Shown here in pieces: positions 35,452 to 45,193 of a stretch of 64,000 nt of DNA. The stretch is from Algorimicrobium sp002414705 (lineage in GTDB: Bacteria > Bacteroidota > Bacteroidia > Flavobacteriales > Flavobacteriaceae): contig CAXAUF010000003.1 in assembly GCA_963972425.1 (NCBI GenBank), positions 1-64,000 on the forward strand, given 5' to 3'. Under the pieces are notes generated by a model, which searched no databases, was not told where the DNA came from, and was given only the letters and a program-made list of their open reading frames with translations. The translations under genes and the position numbers were made by a program. Within the stretch, counting starts at the first letter, position 1, and each line of letters opens with the position of its first letter.

Positions 35452-36468
35452 ATGATATTAGTTACAGGAGGAACTGGATTAGTCGGTTCGCATTTATTAT
35501 ACCAACTAATGGTTAACGACAAACCCGTTAGAGCCATTTACAGAACAGAAGCGAAACAAGAAATTGTAAAGCGCGTATTCTCATATTATTCGGATGATTA
35601 TCTAAATCTTTTCAATAAAATTGAATGGATAGAAGCTGATTTATTGGATATTCCACAACTCACAGAAGCATTTAAAGGTATAGAGTATGTTTACCATGCA
35701 GCAGCATTTGTTTCATTTGCACCTAATGATTACCATAAACTTCGGAAAACTAATATTGAAGGCACCACAAACATTGTCAACTTATGTATTAGCAAGCAAG
35801 TTAAAAAACTTTGTTATGTAAGTAGTATTGCAACAATTAGTGATCCTGAAAACAATAAATATATAACAGAAGAAACACATTGGAATGCAGAAAAAGATAA
35901 TAGCGTATATGCCATTACAAAATATGGTGCCGAAATTGAAGTCTGGCGTGGAACTCAAGAAGGCTTAAATGCTGTTATTTTAAATCCTGGCGTTATTATT
36001 GGATCTGGCATTTGGAATCATGGAAGTGGCTTTATTTTCAAACAAGTATTTAATGGACTTTCGTATTATACAAATGGACATATTCCTTGTGTAGCTGTAA
36101 CTGATGTCGTAAAAAGTATGATAACACTTTTAGAGGAAGAAATTAAAAGTGAACGCTATATTCTAGTTGCTGAACATTTACCTTACAAAACATTTTTAAA
36201 TCTCATTGCGAATAATCTTGATGTAAAACCACCACATATTGAAGCAAAAACATGGCTTTTAAGTTTGGCTTGGCGATTAGACTGGCTAAGACATAAACTA
36301 ACAGGCAAACCAAGAAAACTTGTTAAGCAGATAGTTAAGTCTACACAAAGTGAAACGATTTATGATAATTCAAAAATAAAAAAGGACTTAAATTTTCAAT
36401 TTTCACCTATTGAAAACCACATAAAGAAAGTTGCAAAAAACTTCCTCAAGGACAATGCAACTACTTAA
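35452..36468 (+). CDS. NAD-dependent epimerase/dehydratase (extended SDR)
   Basis: ATG 35452 (MILVTGGTGLVGSHLLYQLM) is chosen because the glycine-rich GGTGLVG loop follows at once; the open frame extends upstream only into the tyrS promoter area. The 338-residue protein has the SDR catalytic YAITKYGAE (YxxxK) and HAAAFVSF. Overall it resembles dihydroflavonol reductase-like epimerases. The substrate is unknown. The 3' end overlaps the convergent DUF4296 gene by eight bases. Confidence 0.88.
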   Translation: MILVTGGTGLVGSHLLYQLMVNDKPVRAIYRTEAKQEIVKRVFSYYSDDYLNLFNKIEWIEADLLDIPQLTEAFKGIEYVYHAAAFVSFAPNDYHKLRKTNIEGTTNIVNLCISKQVKKLCYVSSIATISDPENNKYITEETHWNAEKDNSVYAITKYGAEIEVWRGTQEGLNAVILNPGVIIGSGIWNHGSGFIFKQVFNGLSYYTNGHIPCVAVTDVVKSMITLLEEEIKSERYILVAEHLPYKTFLNLIANNLDVKPPHIEAKTWLLSLAWRLDWLRHKLTGKPRKLVKQIVKSTQSETIYDNSKIKKDLNFQFSPIENHIKKVAKNFLKDNATT

Positions 36469-36898
36469 CCTTTCTAGATTTTTTTCTAATTGAATCTGTG
36501 CTACTTTTTTTAACCTCGGTAGTTTTAACATTTACTGTTTTAGTATCCAATTCCTCAACCTCTATTTGATACAGAGATTTCAAACTTTTCAAACTATCCT
36601 CAACACGTTTTAAAATAGCCTCATAATTTTCTGTTTTGTAGGCGTAATAATTATTACTATTTAAAAATTGTAAACTATCAATTTTATGCGTTTTGTAAAC
36701 ATATTCCTCTGGCGAGATACCATTATTTTGCAAGGTCATTTTATTGACACCTTTTGCAGAAGACAACACGGCCAAATCAACCAGAATGGCAACCATATCC
36801 TTTTCAGGGATTAGATTATCTGGCTTTTTGGGTTTTCCAAATTCACTACAACCAAATACCAAAACCAGCAAAAGACAATATATTATAACTTTTTTCAT
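36461..36898 (-). CDS. DUF4296 lipoprotein
   Basis: This 145-residue lipoprotein starts MKKVIIYCLLLVLVFGCSEF with lipobox Cys17. It matches DUF4296: PDNLIPEKDMVAILVDLAVL, then YVYKTHKIDSLQFLNSNNYYA. The tail is Lys-rich. The family is found in Bacteroidota next to pyrC and GT2 genes, as here. Function unknown. The start overlaps the pyrC stop by four bases. Confidence 0.88.
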   Translation of the reverse strand: MKKVIIYCLLLVLVFGCSEFGKPKKPDNLIPEKDMVAILVDLAVLSSAKGVNKMTLQNNGISPEEYVYKTHKIDSLQFLNSNNYYAYKTENYEAILKRVEDSLKSLKSLYQIEVEELDTKTVNVKTTEVKKSSTDSIRKKSRKVK

Positions 36899-38244
36899 CT
36901 GTTGAAAGTTAGACGTTTTGCTGCTTTTTCTGCACTAAATTTATTATGTTCAAAAACTAACTTACCATTTAAAACGGTGTGTGTAACACGCGATTTAAAA
37001 GTTGCACCTTCAAAAGGAGACCAACCACATTTGTATAAAATATTATCTTTTTTAACGGTCCATGGATTATTGATATCGACAATGACCAAATCCGCAAAAT
37101 AGCCTTCTTTTATGTAACCACGTTTTTCAACTTGAAAAAGTATGGCTGGATTATGGCACATTTTCTCAACAATTTTAGGAATTGTTATCTTTCCCTGATG
37201 ATGGGTTTCCAACATAGCCACCAAAGCATGCTGAACTAAAGGTCCACCAGATGGCGCATTAGTATAAACATTGTTCTTTTCTTCTAGAGTGTGTGGCGCA
37301 TGGTCTGTTGCAATAACATCTATCCTACCATCTAGTAATGCTTTCCAGAGTCCATCACGATCTTTAGCCGTTTTTACAGCTGGATTCCATTTAATATGTG
37401 ATCCTTTTTTTTCATAATCCGCATCACTAAACCATAAATGATGAATACACACTTCCGATGTGATTTTTTTATCTTTTAAAGGAATTCTGTTTGTAAACAA
37501 AGCCGTTTCTTTAGCCGTGGACAAATGAAACACATGTAAACGCGCTCCTGTTTTTTTGGCTAATTCAATAGCTTTTGAGGAGGATATATAGCATGCTTCT
37601 TCACTTCTAATAATGGGATGAAATTTCATGGGAATGTCGTCACCATACTTATCCGTATAGGTTTTTAAGTTGGTTTTTATAGTGTCTTCATCTTCACAAT
37701 GTACCGAAATAACCATATCAGTACTGGCAAATATTTTCTCTAAAACAGCTGGATCATCCACTAACATATTTCCGGTTGAAGAGCCTAAAAACAATTTCAA
37801 ACCAGCAACCTCTTTTGGGTTAACTTTTAAAATTTCGTCTAAATTATCATTTGTTCCACCGAACATAAATGAATAATTCGCGTACGATTTTTTTTCAGCA
37901 ATATCAAATTTTTCATTCAGCTTTTCAACGGTTGTTGTTTGCGGATTGGTGTTTGGCATTTCAATAAAAGAAGTAATACCACCTGCAATGGCTGCTTTGG
38001 ATTCGCTTCCAATATCACCTTTATGTGTTAAACCTGGTTCTCTAAAATGAACTTGATCATCAATAACACCAGGTAATATATAATTTCCTTCGGCATCGAT
38101 AACTTTAACGTTGGATGATTTTACGCTTATTAGAGGAGAAATCTCCTTAATAATATCATTTTCTATGTAAATATCACCTTCAAAAATAGCACCATCATTA
38201 ACTATTTTTCCATTTTTAATCAATAAAGCTGTTGGTAAACTCAT
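36895..38244 (-). CDS. pyrC: Dihydroorotase
   Basis: This 449-residue amidohydrolase has the zinc site DDQVHFREPGLTHKGD (HxR), a middle lysine in AGLKLFLGSS (to be carbamylated), HCEDED, RLHVFHLST and IATDHAPHT. This is the class I-like form used in Bacteroidota. It makes dihydroorotate from carbamoyl-aspartate in pyrimidine synthesis. It lies two bases after the GT2 gene and overlaps DUF4296, forming a three-gene leftward operon. Confidence 0.92.
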   Translation of the reverse strand: MSLPTALLIKNGKIVNDGAIFEGDIYIENDIIKEISPLISVKSSNVKVIDAEGNYILPGVIDDQVHFREPGLTHKGDIGSESKAAIAGGITSFIEMPNTNPQTTTVEKLNEKFDIAEKKSYANYSFMFGGTNDNLDEILKVNPKEVAGLKLFLGSSTGNMLVDDPAVLEKIFASTDMVISVHCEDEDTIKTNLKTYTDKYGDDIPMKFHPIIRSEEACYISSSKAIELAKKTGARLHVFHLSTAKETALFTNRIPLKDKKITSEVCIHHLWFSDADYEKKGSHIKWNPAVKTAKDRDGLWKALLDGRIDVIATDHAPHTLEEKNNVYTNAPSGGPLVQHALVAMLETHHQGKITIPKIVEKMCHNPAILFQVEKRGYIKEGYFADLVIVDINNPWTVKKDNILYKCGWSPFEGATFKSRVTHTVLNGKLVFEHNKFSAEKAAKRLTFNR

Positions 38245-38246
38245 AT

Positions 38247-38972
38247 TTATTTTTTTCTAAAAAAACTATTTATTTTCATACTAATAACCCCTAATATAGC
38301 TTCTGAAATAATGCCTCCACTCATTTTAGATTTCCCTTTGGAACGATCCGTAAAAATAACTGGTATTTCAACAATTTTAAACTGTTTCAGATAGGCTTTA
38401 AATTTCATTTCTATCTGAAAGGCGTAACCCACAAATTTAATACTATTAAGATCTATTGCTTCTAAAACTTCCCGTTTATAACACACAAAGCCTGCTGTGG
38501 TATCGTGTATTTTCATACGTGTAATGAATCGCACATATTTAGACGCAAAATAGGATAACAATATCCTACTCATTGGCCAATTAACAACATTTACACCTGT
38601 TACATAACGCGATCCAACAGCCAAATCGGCATGTTGTAAATGGCATGCATTATACAGGCGAATTAAATCATTTGGATTATGAGAAAAATCGGCATCCATT
38701 TCAAAAACATACTTGTATTCGCGTTCCAAACACCACTTAAATCCAGCAATATAGGCTGTTCCAAGTCCTGTTTTTTCTTGACGCTCTAACAAATGTAACT
38801 GCCTTGGATACTCTAATTGTAGTTCCTTAACTTTTTTAGATGTTAAGTCAGGTGAGTTATCATCTACCACTAATACATGAAACACTTTTTCTTGAGAAAA
38901 AACAGCTTCAATAATAGCTTCAATGTTCTCAATTTCGTTAAAAGTAGGAATGATGACAACAGTGTCTGGCAT
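38247..38972 (-). CDS. Polyprenol-phosphate mannosyltransferase-like GT2
   Basis: This 241-residue GT2 enzyme has VVIIPTFNEIENIEAII, VLVVDDNSPDLTSKKV, FEMDADFSHNP (the metal-binding DAD) and TDRSKGKSKMSG. This is the dolichol/polyprenol phosphate mannose synthase-like branch. It has no C-terminal membrane helices. It probably loads a sugar on undecaprenyl phosphate for envelope glycosylation. It heads the GT2-pyrC-DUF4296 operon. Confidence 0.88.
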   Translation of the reverse strand: MPDTVVIIPTFNEIENIEAIIEAVFSQEKVFHVLVVDDNSPDLTSKKVKELQLEYPRQLHLLERQEKTGLGTAYIAGFKWCLEREYKYVFEMDADFSHNPNDLIRLYNACHLQHADLAVGSRYVTGVNVVNWPMSRILLSYFASKYVRFITRMKIHDTTAGFVCYKREVLEAIDLNSIKFVGYAFQIEMKFKAYLKQFKIVEIPVIFTDRSKGKSKMSGGIISEAILGVISMKINSFFRKK

Positions 38973-39079
38973 TACATGCGGTTATTTTTAGCAAATGTAA
39001 ACTATTTAAAAGATACTTTTTTTTAAATATTCCTTAAAATATTAGATGCAAGTAGAATAATTTATAATAATTTTACAAC

Positions 39080-39727
39080 ATGCTTCGTAATATCATTTCA
39101 AACGATTTGTTTACCATATTAATTGTTATTGGACTTATTCTGATAGCTGTTTGCAAGGTTCTTTTTACCAAACGCTTTAATGATTTTATATTAGTTTTAG
39201 GAAACTCTAAGTATTTAAAAATCTATTCAAAGGATCAAAAATTTTTCGATGCTTTTGATGGACTGCTTTTTCTAAATTTTGTAATGGCAATTTCAATTTT
39301 TGGATTTATAAGCTATAATTATTTGGTTGCTGAAATAGATATAACAAAAATACTTTTATTAAAACTTACAGCAATAATTGCCATCGTTTTAATAATGAAA
39401 ACATTAGTTGAAAGACTTATTGGAAGTGTTTTTGAGATTGATTTTTTAATAGATAATTATTTGTTTCAAAAAATAAGTTACAAGAATTTTTTAGGCATCA
39501 TACTTATGCCATTAAATGCTATTATTATTTTTAGCGTTTCAATTACCAACCCACTTATATATGGTATTTGGGCTGTAATAGTATTCGTTTTTATTATTGG
39601 GATAATTACAACCGTTAAGACCTATCAAAATCTTATAAAACAGAACATGTTTTATTTTATTTTGTATCTTTGCGCACTTGAAATCGCACCTTATGTTATA
39701 TTATACCAAATAGGTATGCATGATTAA
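39080..39727 (+). CDS. DUF4271 membrane protein
   Basis: This 215-residue protein has six or so hydrophobic helices, and the segment KRFNDFILVLGNSKYLKIYS between the first and second fits DUF4271. In Flavobacteriaceae this gene lies upstream of hemD, as here. Its role is unknown. A TAnnTTTG box inside its 3' end (39665) probably drives hemD. Confidence 0.82.
   Translation: MLRNIISNDLFTILIVIGLILIAVCKVLFTKRFNDFILVLGNSKYLKIYSKDQKFFDAFDGLLFLNFVMAISIFGFISYNYLVAEIDITKILLLKLTAIIAIVLIMKTLVERLIGSVFEIDFLIDNYLFQKISYKNFLGIILMPLNAIIIFSVSITNPLIYGIWAVIVFVFIIGIITTVKTYQNLIKQNMFYFILYLCALEIAPYVILYQIGMHD
39665..39672 (+). promoter_or_regulatory. Internal promoter box for hemD
   Basis: TATCTTTG fits TAnnTTTG inside the DUF4271 gene, 79 bases before the hemD ATG. 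hemD may thus be transcribed on its own. Confidence 0.5.
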
Positions 39728-39751
39728 GGATTCAAATTAAAGAAAATACCT

Positions 39752-40501
39752 ATGAAAGTGAAAACAATTTTAGTATCTCAACCAGAACCTAAAATAGAAA
39801 ATTCGCCATATTTTGATCTCCAGGAAAAACAAAAGGTAAAAATTGACTTTAGACCGTTTATACATGTAGAGGGCGTTGATGCAAAAGAAATTAGACAACA
39901 AAAAGTTGATTTATCTAAATATACAGCTATCATATTAACGAGCAGAAATGCCGTTGATCATTTTTTTAGAGTAGCTGATGAGATGCGCTTTAAGGTACCT
40001 GATAGCATGAAATATTTCTGTCAATCTGAAGCTGTTGCATATTACCTTCAAAAATATGTGGTTTATAGAAAGCGTAAAATTTATGTTGGAAAACGAAATT
40101 TTGCTGATCTATCTCCATTAATTAAAAAATATAAAGGCGAATCTTTTCTGTTACCAACAACAGACAAATTAAAGCCAGAAGTTCCAGAAACTTTAAATGG
40201 TTTAAGTGTTGAGTGGAAAGAAGCTATATTTTACAGAACCGTTATTAGCGACTTATCAGATTTAGCAAATGTTTACTACGATATTTTAGTGTTTTTTAGC
40301 CCTTCTGGAATTGAATCTTTATTTCATAATTTTCCTGACTTTAAACAAAATGACACGCGTATTGCTGTTTTTGGAAACACAACCATTAAGGCGGTAGAGG
40401 AGCATGGATTAAGAGTGGATATTTCGGCTCCTACACCAGAGACACCTTCGATGACCATGGCATTGGAAAAATACATTAAAGACGTTAACAAAAAGAAATA
40501 A
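39752..40501 (+). CDS. hemD: Uroporphyrinogen-III synthase
   Basis: This 249-residue protein has two alternating alpha/beta domains in the HemD pattern: VKTILVSQPEP at the start, AIILTSRNAVDHFF, YVGKRNFADLSPLI, and VFFSPSGIESLFHNF, then AVFGNTTIKAVEEHG and a C-terminal APTPETPSMTMALEKYI. Sequence conservation of HemD is low, but these blocks agree. It closes and inverts hydroxymethylbilane in haem synthesis. It follows DUF4271, a usual flavobacterial order. Confidence 0.88.
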   Translation: MKVKTILVSQPEPKIENSPYFDLQEKQKVKIDFRPFIHVEGVDAKEIRQQKVDLSKYTAIILTSRNAVDHFFRVADEMRFKVPDSMKYFCQSEAVAYYLQKYVVYRKRKIYVGKRNFADLSPLIKKYKGESFLLPTTDKLKPEVPETLNGLSVEWKEAIFYRTVISDLSDLANVYYDILVFFSPSGIESLFHNFPDFKQNDTRIAVFGNTTIKAVEEHGLRVDISAPTPETPSMTMALEKYIKDVNKKK

Positions 40502-40517
40502 GCTTTTAAAAGCAAAA

Positions 40518-40553
40518 AAAAAGCCCAATTGAAATTAATCAATTGGGCTTTTT
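40518..40553. terminator. Bidirectional terminator between hemD and the leucine-rich T9SS gene
   Basis: AAAAAGCCCAATTGA (40518-40532) and TCAATTGGGCTTTTT (40539-40553) form a perfect 15-bp stem with a 6-base loop between two convergent genes. Confidence 0.88.
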
Positions 40554-40573
40554 ACTTTTATGCTAAAACTAAT

Positions 40574-41548
40574 TTAGTTAACAATTAGTTTTTTAGTAAC
40601 CGTTTTAGTGCTTGTACTTACACGCATTAAATATACACCAGAAGATAATGCTCCAATGTTTAATCTGTTATTTCCGAAAGAAATAGTGTTAGAATGCATT
40701 AATTTTCCTGTAATATCATAAATACCCAAACGTGTATTTTCTTCTAAATTAGAAGAAATAGTAACAGTACCTTTTGCTGGATTAGGAAAGATAGAAAACA
40801 CAGTAGCATTTGCTCTTTCAACACTTAAAGTGGCACATGCTGGTTCCGTTTCTACAAACGTACTTCCACCATCTATAATCCAAACGCCTAAATTAGGTTC
40901 CGTAGCATCATCTACAAAAATACAAGTTAAGCTACTGTTAAAATCAGATCTAAAAACGGTATTGGCATTATTACCATTTCTCATGTCTACAGATGTTAAG
41001 TTGTTGTTTCTTAAATTAACATTTGTAACAGAACCATTTGCAGACAAATCTATTGTTGCTAACGTTGCATTTTGGGCATTAAAAAGTAATAGAGCTGTAT
41101 TTGTAGACAAATCAACCGTAGTTAACACAGTACCATAAATATTAACATTTTCCAAAGCCGTTAACCCTGTAACTGTCAGGCTACTAAAAACACCACACCC
41201 TTCAAAATTAATATCTGTAAGACTAACATTAGCTACTAAATTAGCCGTTGTTAATCCTGTGTTGTAAGATAAATTAAGTGCATCAATATTAATAAACGCT
41301 TCTAATCCTGTTAAGTCTGTTATTCCTTTATTTGGCAAACTTAAAGAACCTGTTGCTGCTATAGCATCTACAGTGAGTATACGGCCGTCTAAAATAGCTT
41401 CAGTATCGTAATTAAAATCAATTAAAGCCTGTTCAAAGGCTACGTCTGGAACACAGGTATAACCTGGAGCTGGCGTTACCGGGCACTGTGCATAAGTTAA
41501 TGAATAAAAAGCCATAAAAATGACTAATAAATAAGTAGTTTTTTTCAT
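40574..41548 (-). CDS. T9SS-secreted leucine-rich repeat protein
   Basis: This 324-residue protein has a signal peptide (MKKTTYLLVIFMAFYSLTYA), then CVPDVAFEQALIDFNYD, a start common to flavobacterial LRR proteins. Irregular repeats follow (LTGLEAFINIDALNLSYNTGLT, LTALENVNIYGTVLTTVDLS). The end (about 250-324) is a T9SS type A tail (FSIFPNPAKGTVTISS, YLMRVSTSTKTVTKKLIVN). It is predicted to be surface-exposed; its binding partner is unknown. A 15-bp-arm hairpin lies just before the start codon (41553-41598). Confidence 0.88.
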   Translation of the reverse strand: MKKTTYLLVIFMAFYSLTYAQCPVTPAPGYTCVPDVAFEQALIDFNYDTEAILDGRILTVDAIAATGSLSLPNKGITDLTGLEAFINIDALNLSYNTGLTTANLVANVSLTDINFEGCGVFSSLTVTGLTALENVNIYGTVLTTVDLSTNTALLLFNAQNATLATIDLSANGSVTNVNLRNNNLTSVDMRNGNNANTVFRSDFNSSLTCIFVDDATEPNLGVWIIDGGSTFVETEPACATLSVERANATVFSIFPNPAKGTVTISSNLEENTRLGIYDITGKLMHSNTISFGNNRLNIGALSSGVYLMRVSTSTKTVTKKLIVN

Positions 41549-41552
41549 AATA

Positions 41553-41598
41553 AATAGGTTTAATATTTAGCCAATAAAACTACAATATTAAACCTATT
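41553..41598. promoter_or_regulatory. Large inverted repeat just upstream of the leucine-rich protein start
   Basis: AATAGGTTTAATATT (41553-41567) and AATATTAAACCTATT (41584-41598) are perfect 15-bp arms around a 16-base loop. The inner end is only four bases before the ATG at 41548 (minus strand). The element occupies the ribosome-binding region, or forms the operator/promoter if transcription starts close by. Confidence 0.6.
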
Positions 41599-41651
41599 CA
41601 AACAAGTAAAACAACAATATTAACTAACCAAAATAATTGGTACGCAGTTTG

Positions 41652-43265
41652 TTATGATTTTACGCTTGGTGCTCCTGCCATAATCTCCGCATTTGCATAT
41701 TCCTCAAATTTCTTGAAGTTTTCTTTAAATGAATCTGCTAATTTATAAGCAGTCTTGTAATACCCTTCATCATTATTCCATGTTGTTCTTGGACTTAAAA
41801 CATCTGTTGGTACATTTGGACAAACACGAGGTTGTTGGACTCCAAAAACAGAATGCACATGATAGTTATCCTTGTTAGCAGCCTCCAGACTTCCATCCAT
41901 TGCAGCTGTTATCATAGCACGCGTATATTTCAATTTCATACGTGTTCCAACACCATAGGGACCACCTGTCCAACCTGTATTTACTAACCAAACGTTGACA
42001 CCAGCTTCTTGCATTTTTTTACTTAACATTTCAGCATACTTTGTTGGATGTAACGGCATAAAAGGCGCTCCAAAACAAGCAGAAAAACTTGGTAATGGCT
42101 CATCAATACCAGCTTCTGTTCCAGCTACTTTAGCTGTATAACCTGATATAAAATGATATGCTGCTTGACCTGGTGTTAATTTAGAAATAGGAGGCAATAC
42201 ACCAAAAGCATCTGCTGTTAAAAAGAAAATATTTTTAGGATTCTTCCCTATTGAAGGTACTTGAATATTATTAATATGCTCAATTGGATAGCTAACACGT
42301 GTATTTTGTGTAATGGTTGTATTCTCAAAGTCTACACGTCCTTCGGCATCCATGATGACATTTTCAAGAATAGCTCCTGGTTTGATGGCATTAAAAATAT
42401 CAGGTTCATTTTCTTCAGAAAGATTAATAACTTTAGCATAACAACCACCTTCAAAATTAAAAACAGTGTTTTCTTTAGTCCAACCATGCTCATCATCTCC
42501 AATTAATCTACGATTTGGATCTGCAGACAATGTTGTTTTTCCAGTTCCTGATAATCCGAAGAAAATAGCTGTATCACCATCTTCACCTACATTAGCACTA
42601 CAGTGCATTGGCAAGGTGTTTTTGAAAACTGGTAATATAAAGTTTAAAGCTGAAAAAATTCCTTTTTTAATTTCACCTGTATAGCCTGTTCCACCTATTA
42701 ATGCAACTTTTCGTGTAAAATCTAGAATTGCAAAGTTGTGCTGACGGGTTCCATCTACATCAGGAACGGCCATAAAACCTGGCGCATTTACAACAGTCCA
42801 TTCTGGTTTAAAATCCTTAAGTTCAGAAGCTTCTGGCCTTAAAAACATATTATAAGCAAACATATTGCTCCAAGGATATTCAGTGATAACACGAATATTT
42901 AATCTATAATTATCATCAGCGCACGCATAACTATCTCTAACAAAAACTTCTTTTTCAGATAAATAATCGGTTACTTTTTTATATAATTTTTCGAAGGCAT
43001 CAGATTCAAATGGGATATTAATATTTCCCCACCAAACACGATTTTCGGTAATCGCATCTTTAACAATAAAACGATCTTTTGGAGAGCGTCCTGTAAATTC
43101 ACCAGTATTAACAGCTATAGCTCCTGATGAAGCTTCAACGCCTTGGCCTTTTTCAATAGTAAGTTTGTGTAGTTGTTCTGATGATAATTGATATTGAACT
43201 TTAGCATTTTTAATTCCATAATTTTCTAACGAAATCGTTTTCGATGCTTGAGTATGATCTATCAT
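41652..43265 (-). CDS. pckA: Phosphoenolpyruvate carboxykinase (ATP)
   Basis: This 537-residue enzyme has PCK motifs: TGEFTGRSPKDRFIV, then MHCSANVG, the kinase P-loop GLSGTGKTTLSADPNR, IGDDEHGW, and NTGWTGGPYGVGTRM. The length is typical for the ATP form. It forms PEP from oxaloacetate in gluconeogenesis. A TAATTTTG promoter box is seen upstream (43289-43296). Confidence 0.96.
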   Translation of the reverse strand: MIDHTQASKTISLENYGIKNAKVQYQLSSEQLHKLTIEKGQGVEASSGAIAVNTGEFTGRSPKDRFIVKDAITENRVWWGNINIPFESDAFEKLYKKVTDYLSEKEVFVRDSYACADDNYRLNIRVITEYPWSNMFAYNMFLRPEASELKDFKPEWTVVNAPGFMAVPDVDGTRQHNFAILDFTRKVALIGGTGYTGEIKKGIFSALNFILPVFKNTLPMHCSANVGEDGDTAIFFGLSGTGKTTLSADPNRRLIGDDEHGWTKENTVFNFEGGCYAKVINLSEENEPDIFNAIKPGAILENVIMDAEGRVDFENTTITQNTRVSYPIEHINNIQVPSIGKNPKNIFFLTADAFGVLPPISKLTPGQAAYHFISGYTAKVAGTEAGIDEPLPSFSACFGAPFMPLHPTKYAEMLSKKMQEAGVNVWLVNTGWTGGPYGVGTRMKLKYTRAMITAAMDGSLEAANKDNYHVHSVFGVQQPRVCPNVPTDVLSPRTTWNNDEGYYKTAYKLADSFKENFKKFEEYANAEIMAGAPSVKS

Positions 43266-43288
43266 AATAATATGTGTTGTTTAGTCTG

Positions 43289-43296
43289 CAAAATTA
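43289..43296 (-). promoter_or_regulatory. pckA promoter box
   Basis: On the minus strand this reads TAATTTTG, fitting TAnnTTTG, 23 bases before the pckA ATG. It lies in the short gap before the DUF423 gene. Confidence 0.55.
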
Positions 43297-43318
43297 AACA
43301 TTATTTTATTCTATGCAC

Positions 43319-43720
43319 TTAATTTTTAGAATTTTCAAAGTTGTTTTTCAAAAACTTTATTAACAATAGTAGCCATGAAATAATTAATAATAAACCACCA
43401 ATTGGTGTAATAAATCCTATGGTTTTAAAATCAAATACAGATAAGTTATTAGTTGCCAACCCATAAATAGACCCTGAAAACAATAATATTCCTAACAAAA
43501 TTAAATAAAAAATAACCTGTTTAGTTCTAGCACTAACAACTGATGTACTACCTAAAAAAAGCAACAATAACGCATGATACATTTGGTACCGCACACCTGT
43601 TTCAAAAGTCGCAATTTGTTCCACGGAAATTAATTCTTTTAAACCATGCGCACCAAAAGCGCCCAAAACAACACCTGTTAAACCTAAAAAAGCGCCTAAA
43701 CTTAATACCTTACTGTTCAT
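43319..43720 (-). CDS. DUF423 membrane protein
   Basis: This 133-residue protein has four hydrophobic helices and the DUF423 signature (GVVLGAFGAHGLKELIS, FETGVRYQMYHALLLLFLG). These inner-membrane proteins (YgdD-like) have no settled function. It is divergent from the saccharopine dehydrogenase-like gene. Confidence 0.9.
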   Translation of the reverse strand: MNSKVLSLGAFLGLTGVVLGAFGAHGLKELISVEQIATFETGVRYQMYHALLLLFLGSTSVVSARTKQVIFYLILLGILLFSGSIYGLATNNLSVFDFKTIGFITPIGGLLLIISWLLLLIKFLKNNFENSKN

Positions 43721-43799
43721 ATTAATTTGTAAATTGAGTTTTTATAACAATTACTATTTCATACTTTCGTGATAACAAAAATACTCAACATATTTCATT

Positions 43800-45164
43800 A
43801 TGCGAAAGATATTACTCATTGGTGCTGGAAAATCCGCATCCTACCTTATAAAATATTTACTTGAAAAATCTAAAGAAGAAAATCTATTGATAATCGTTGG
43901 CGATGTAAATTTTATGCATGCTAAAAAATTAATCAATAATCACGAAAATGCCCAAGCCATTATGTTGGACGTTTTTGACAAACAATCACGACAAAGCGCT
44001 ATTCAAAATTGTGACATTGTAATTTCCATGTTACCTGCTCGCTATCATATTGAAGTTGCTCATGACTGTATTTCCTTCAATAAAAACATGGTAACAGCTT
44101 CCTATATTAGTGATGAAATGCACAAACTAGACAAAGCTGCTCATGATAAAGGCTTAATTTTCATGAATGAAATTGGCGTTGATCCTGGAATAGACCATAT
44201 GAGTGCTATGCAGGTTATTGACAGAATTCGAGATGCTGGTGGAAAAATGATTCTCTTTGAATCCTTCACAGGTGGTTTAGTTGCTCCTGAAAGCGATAAT
44301 AATTTATGGAATTATAAATTCACATGGAACCCAAGAAACGTGGTAGTTGCTGGACAGGGTGGTGCTGCAAAATTTTTACAAGAAGGCACGTATAAATACA
44401 TTCCTTACAACCGATTATTTAGAAGAACCGAATTTCTAGATGTTGAAGGCTATGGTCGTTTTGAAGGTTATGCCAATCGTGATTCTTTAAAATACCAATC
44501 CGTTTACGGATTAAATGATGTTAAAACGTTGTACAGAGGCACCATGCGTCGTGTTGGTTTTAGTCGTGCATGGAATATGTTTGTTCAATTAGGCATGACA
44601 GATGACAGCTACACGATTGATGATAGTGAAAACATGAGCTACCGCGATTTTGTAAATGCATTTTTAGCTTACAGCCCAACAGATTCTGTTGAATTAAAAT
44701 TCCGCCATGCTTTAAAGATTGATCAAGATGATATAGTTTGGGACAAACTTTTAGAATTGGATCTATTTAATGGCAACAAACGAGTAGATTTAAAAAAAGC
44801 AACACCTGCTGAAATTCTTCAAAAAATATTAATGGATAGCTGGACATTAGCTAAAGAAGACAAAGATATGATTGTTATGTATCATAAATTTGGTTATGAA
44901 TTAAACGGCGAAAAACACCAGATAGATTCAACCATGGTTACCATAGGCGAAGACCAAACATACACTGCTATGTCTAAAACTGTAGGACTTCCCGTTGCTA
45001 TTGCTACACTTGCTATTTTAAACGAGAAAATCACGACTCCTGGTGTGCAAATGCCTATTACTAAAGAAGTATATGAGCCTATTTTGAAGGAATTAGAGTC
45101 GTATGGAATTGCATTTAAGGAAACCGAAGTGCCTTATCTAGGCTACAATCCACTGAATTTATAA
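43800..45164 (+). CDS. Saccharopine dehydrogenase family protein
   Basis: This 454-residue protein has the NAD(P) loop ILLIGAGKSASYLIKYL, then DIVISMLPARYHIEVA, MNEIGVDPGIDHMSAM and ESFTGGLVAPESDNN, all fitting the saccharopine dehydrogenase (Lys9-like) family. It may act in lysine breakdown or in a related reductive amination. An Lrp-type regulator starts 29 bases downstream on the same strand and may control it; the glutaryl-CoA dehydrogenase-like enzyme at 20.4 kb would fit a lysine pathway but is unlinked. Confidence 0.88.
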   Translation: MRKILLIGAGKSASYLIKYLLEKSKEENLLIIVGDVNFMHAKKLINNHENAQAIMLDVFDKQSRQSAIQNCDIVISMLPARYHIEVAHDCISFNKNMVTASYISDEMHKLDKAAHDKGLIFMNEIGVDPGIDHMSAMQVIDRIRDAGGKMILFESFTGGLVAPESDNNLWNYKFTWNPRNVVVAGQGGAAKFLQEGTYKYIPYNRLFRRTEFLDVEGYGRFEGYANRDSLKYQSVYGLNDVKTLYRGTMRRVGFSRAWNMFVQLGMTDDSYTIDDSENMSYRDFVNAFLAYSPTDSVELKFRHALKIDQDDIVWDKLLELDLFNGNKRVDLKKATPAEILQKILMDSWTLAKEDKDMIVMYHKFGYELNGEKHQIDSTMVTIGEDQTYTAMSKTVGLPVAIATLAILNEKITTPGVQMPITKEVYEPILKELESYGIAFKETEVPYLGYNPLNL

Positions 45165-45193
45165 GAATTTTTGCTCCTGAAGTTTTCCGAATT

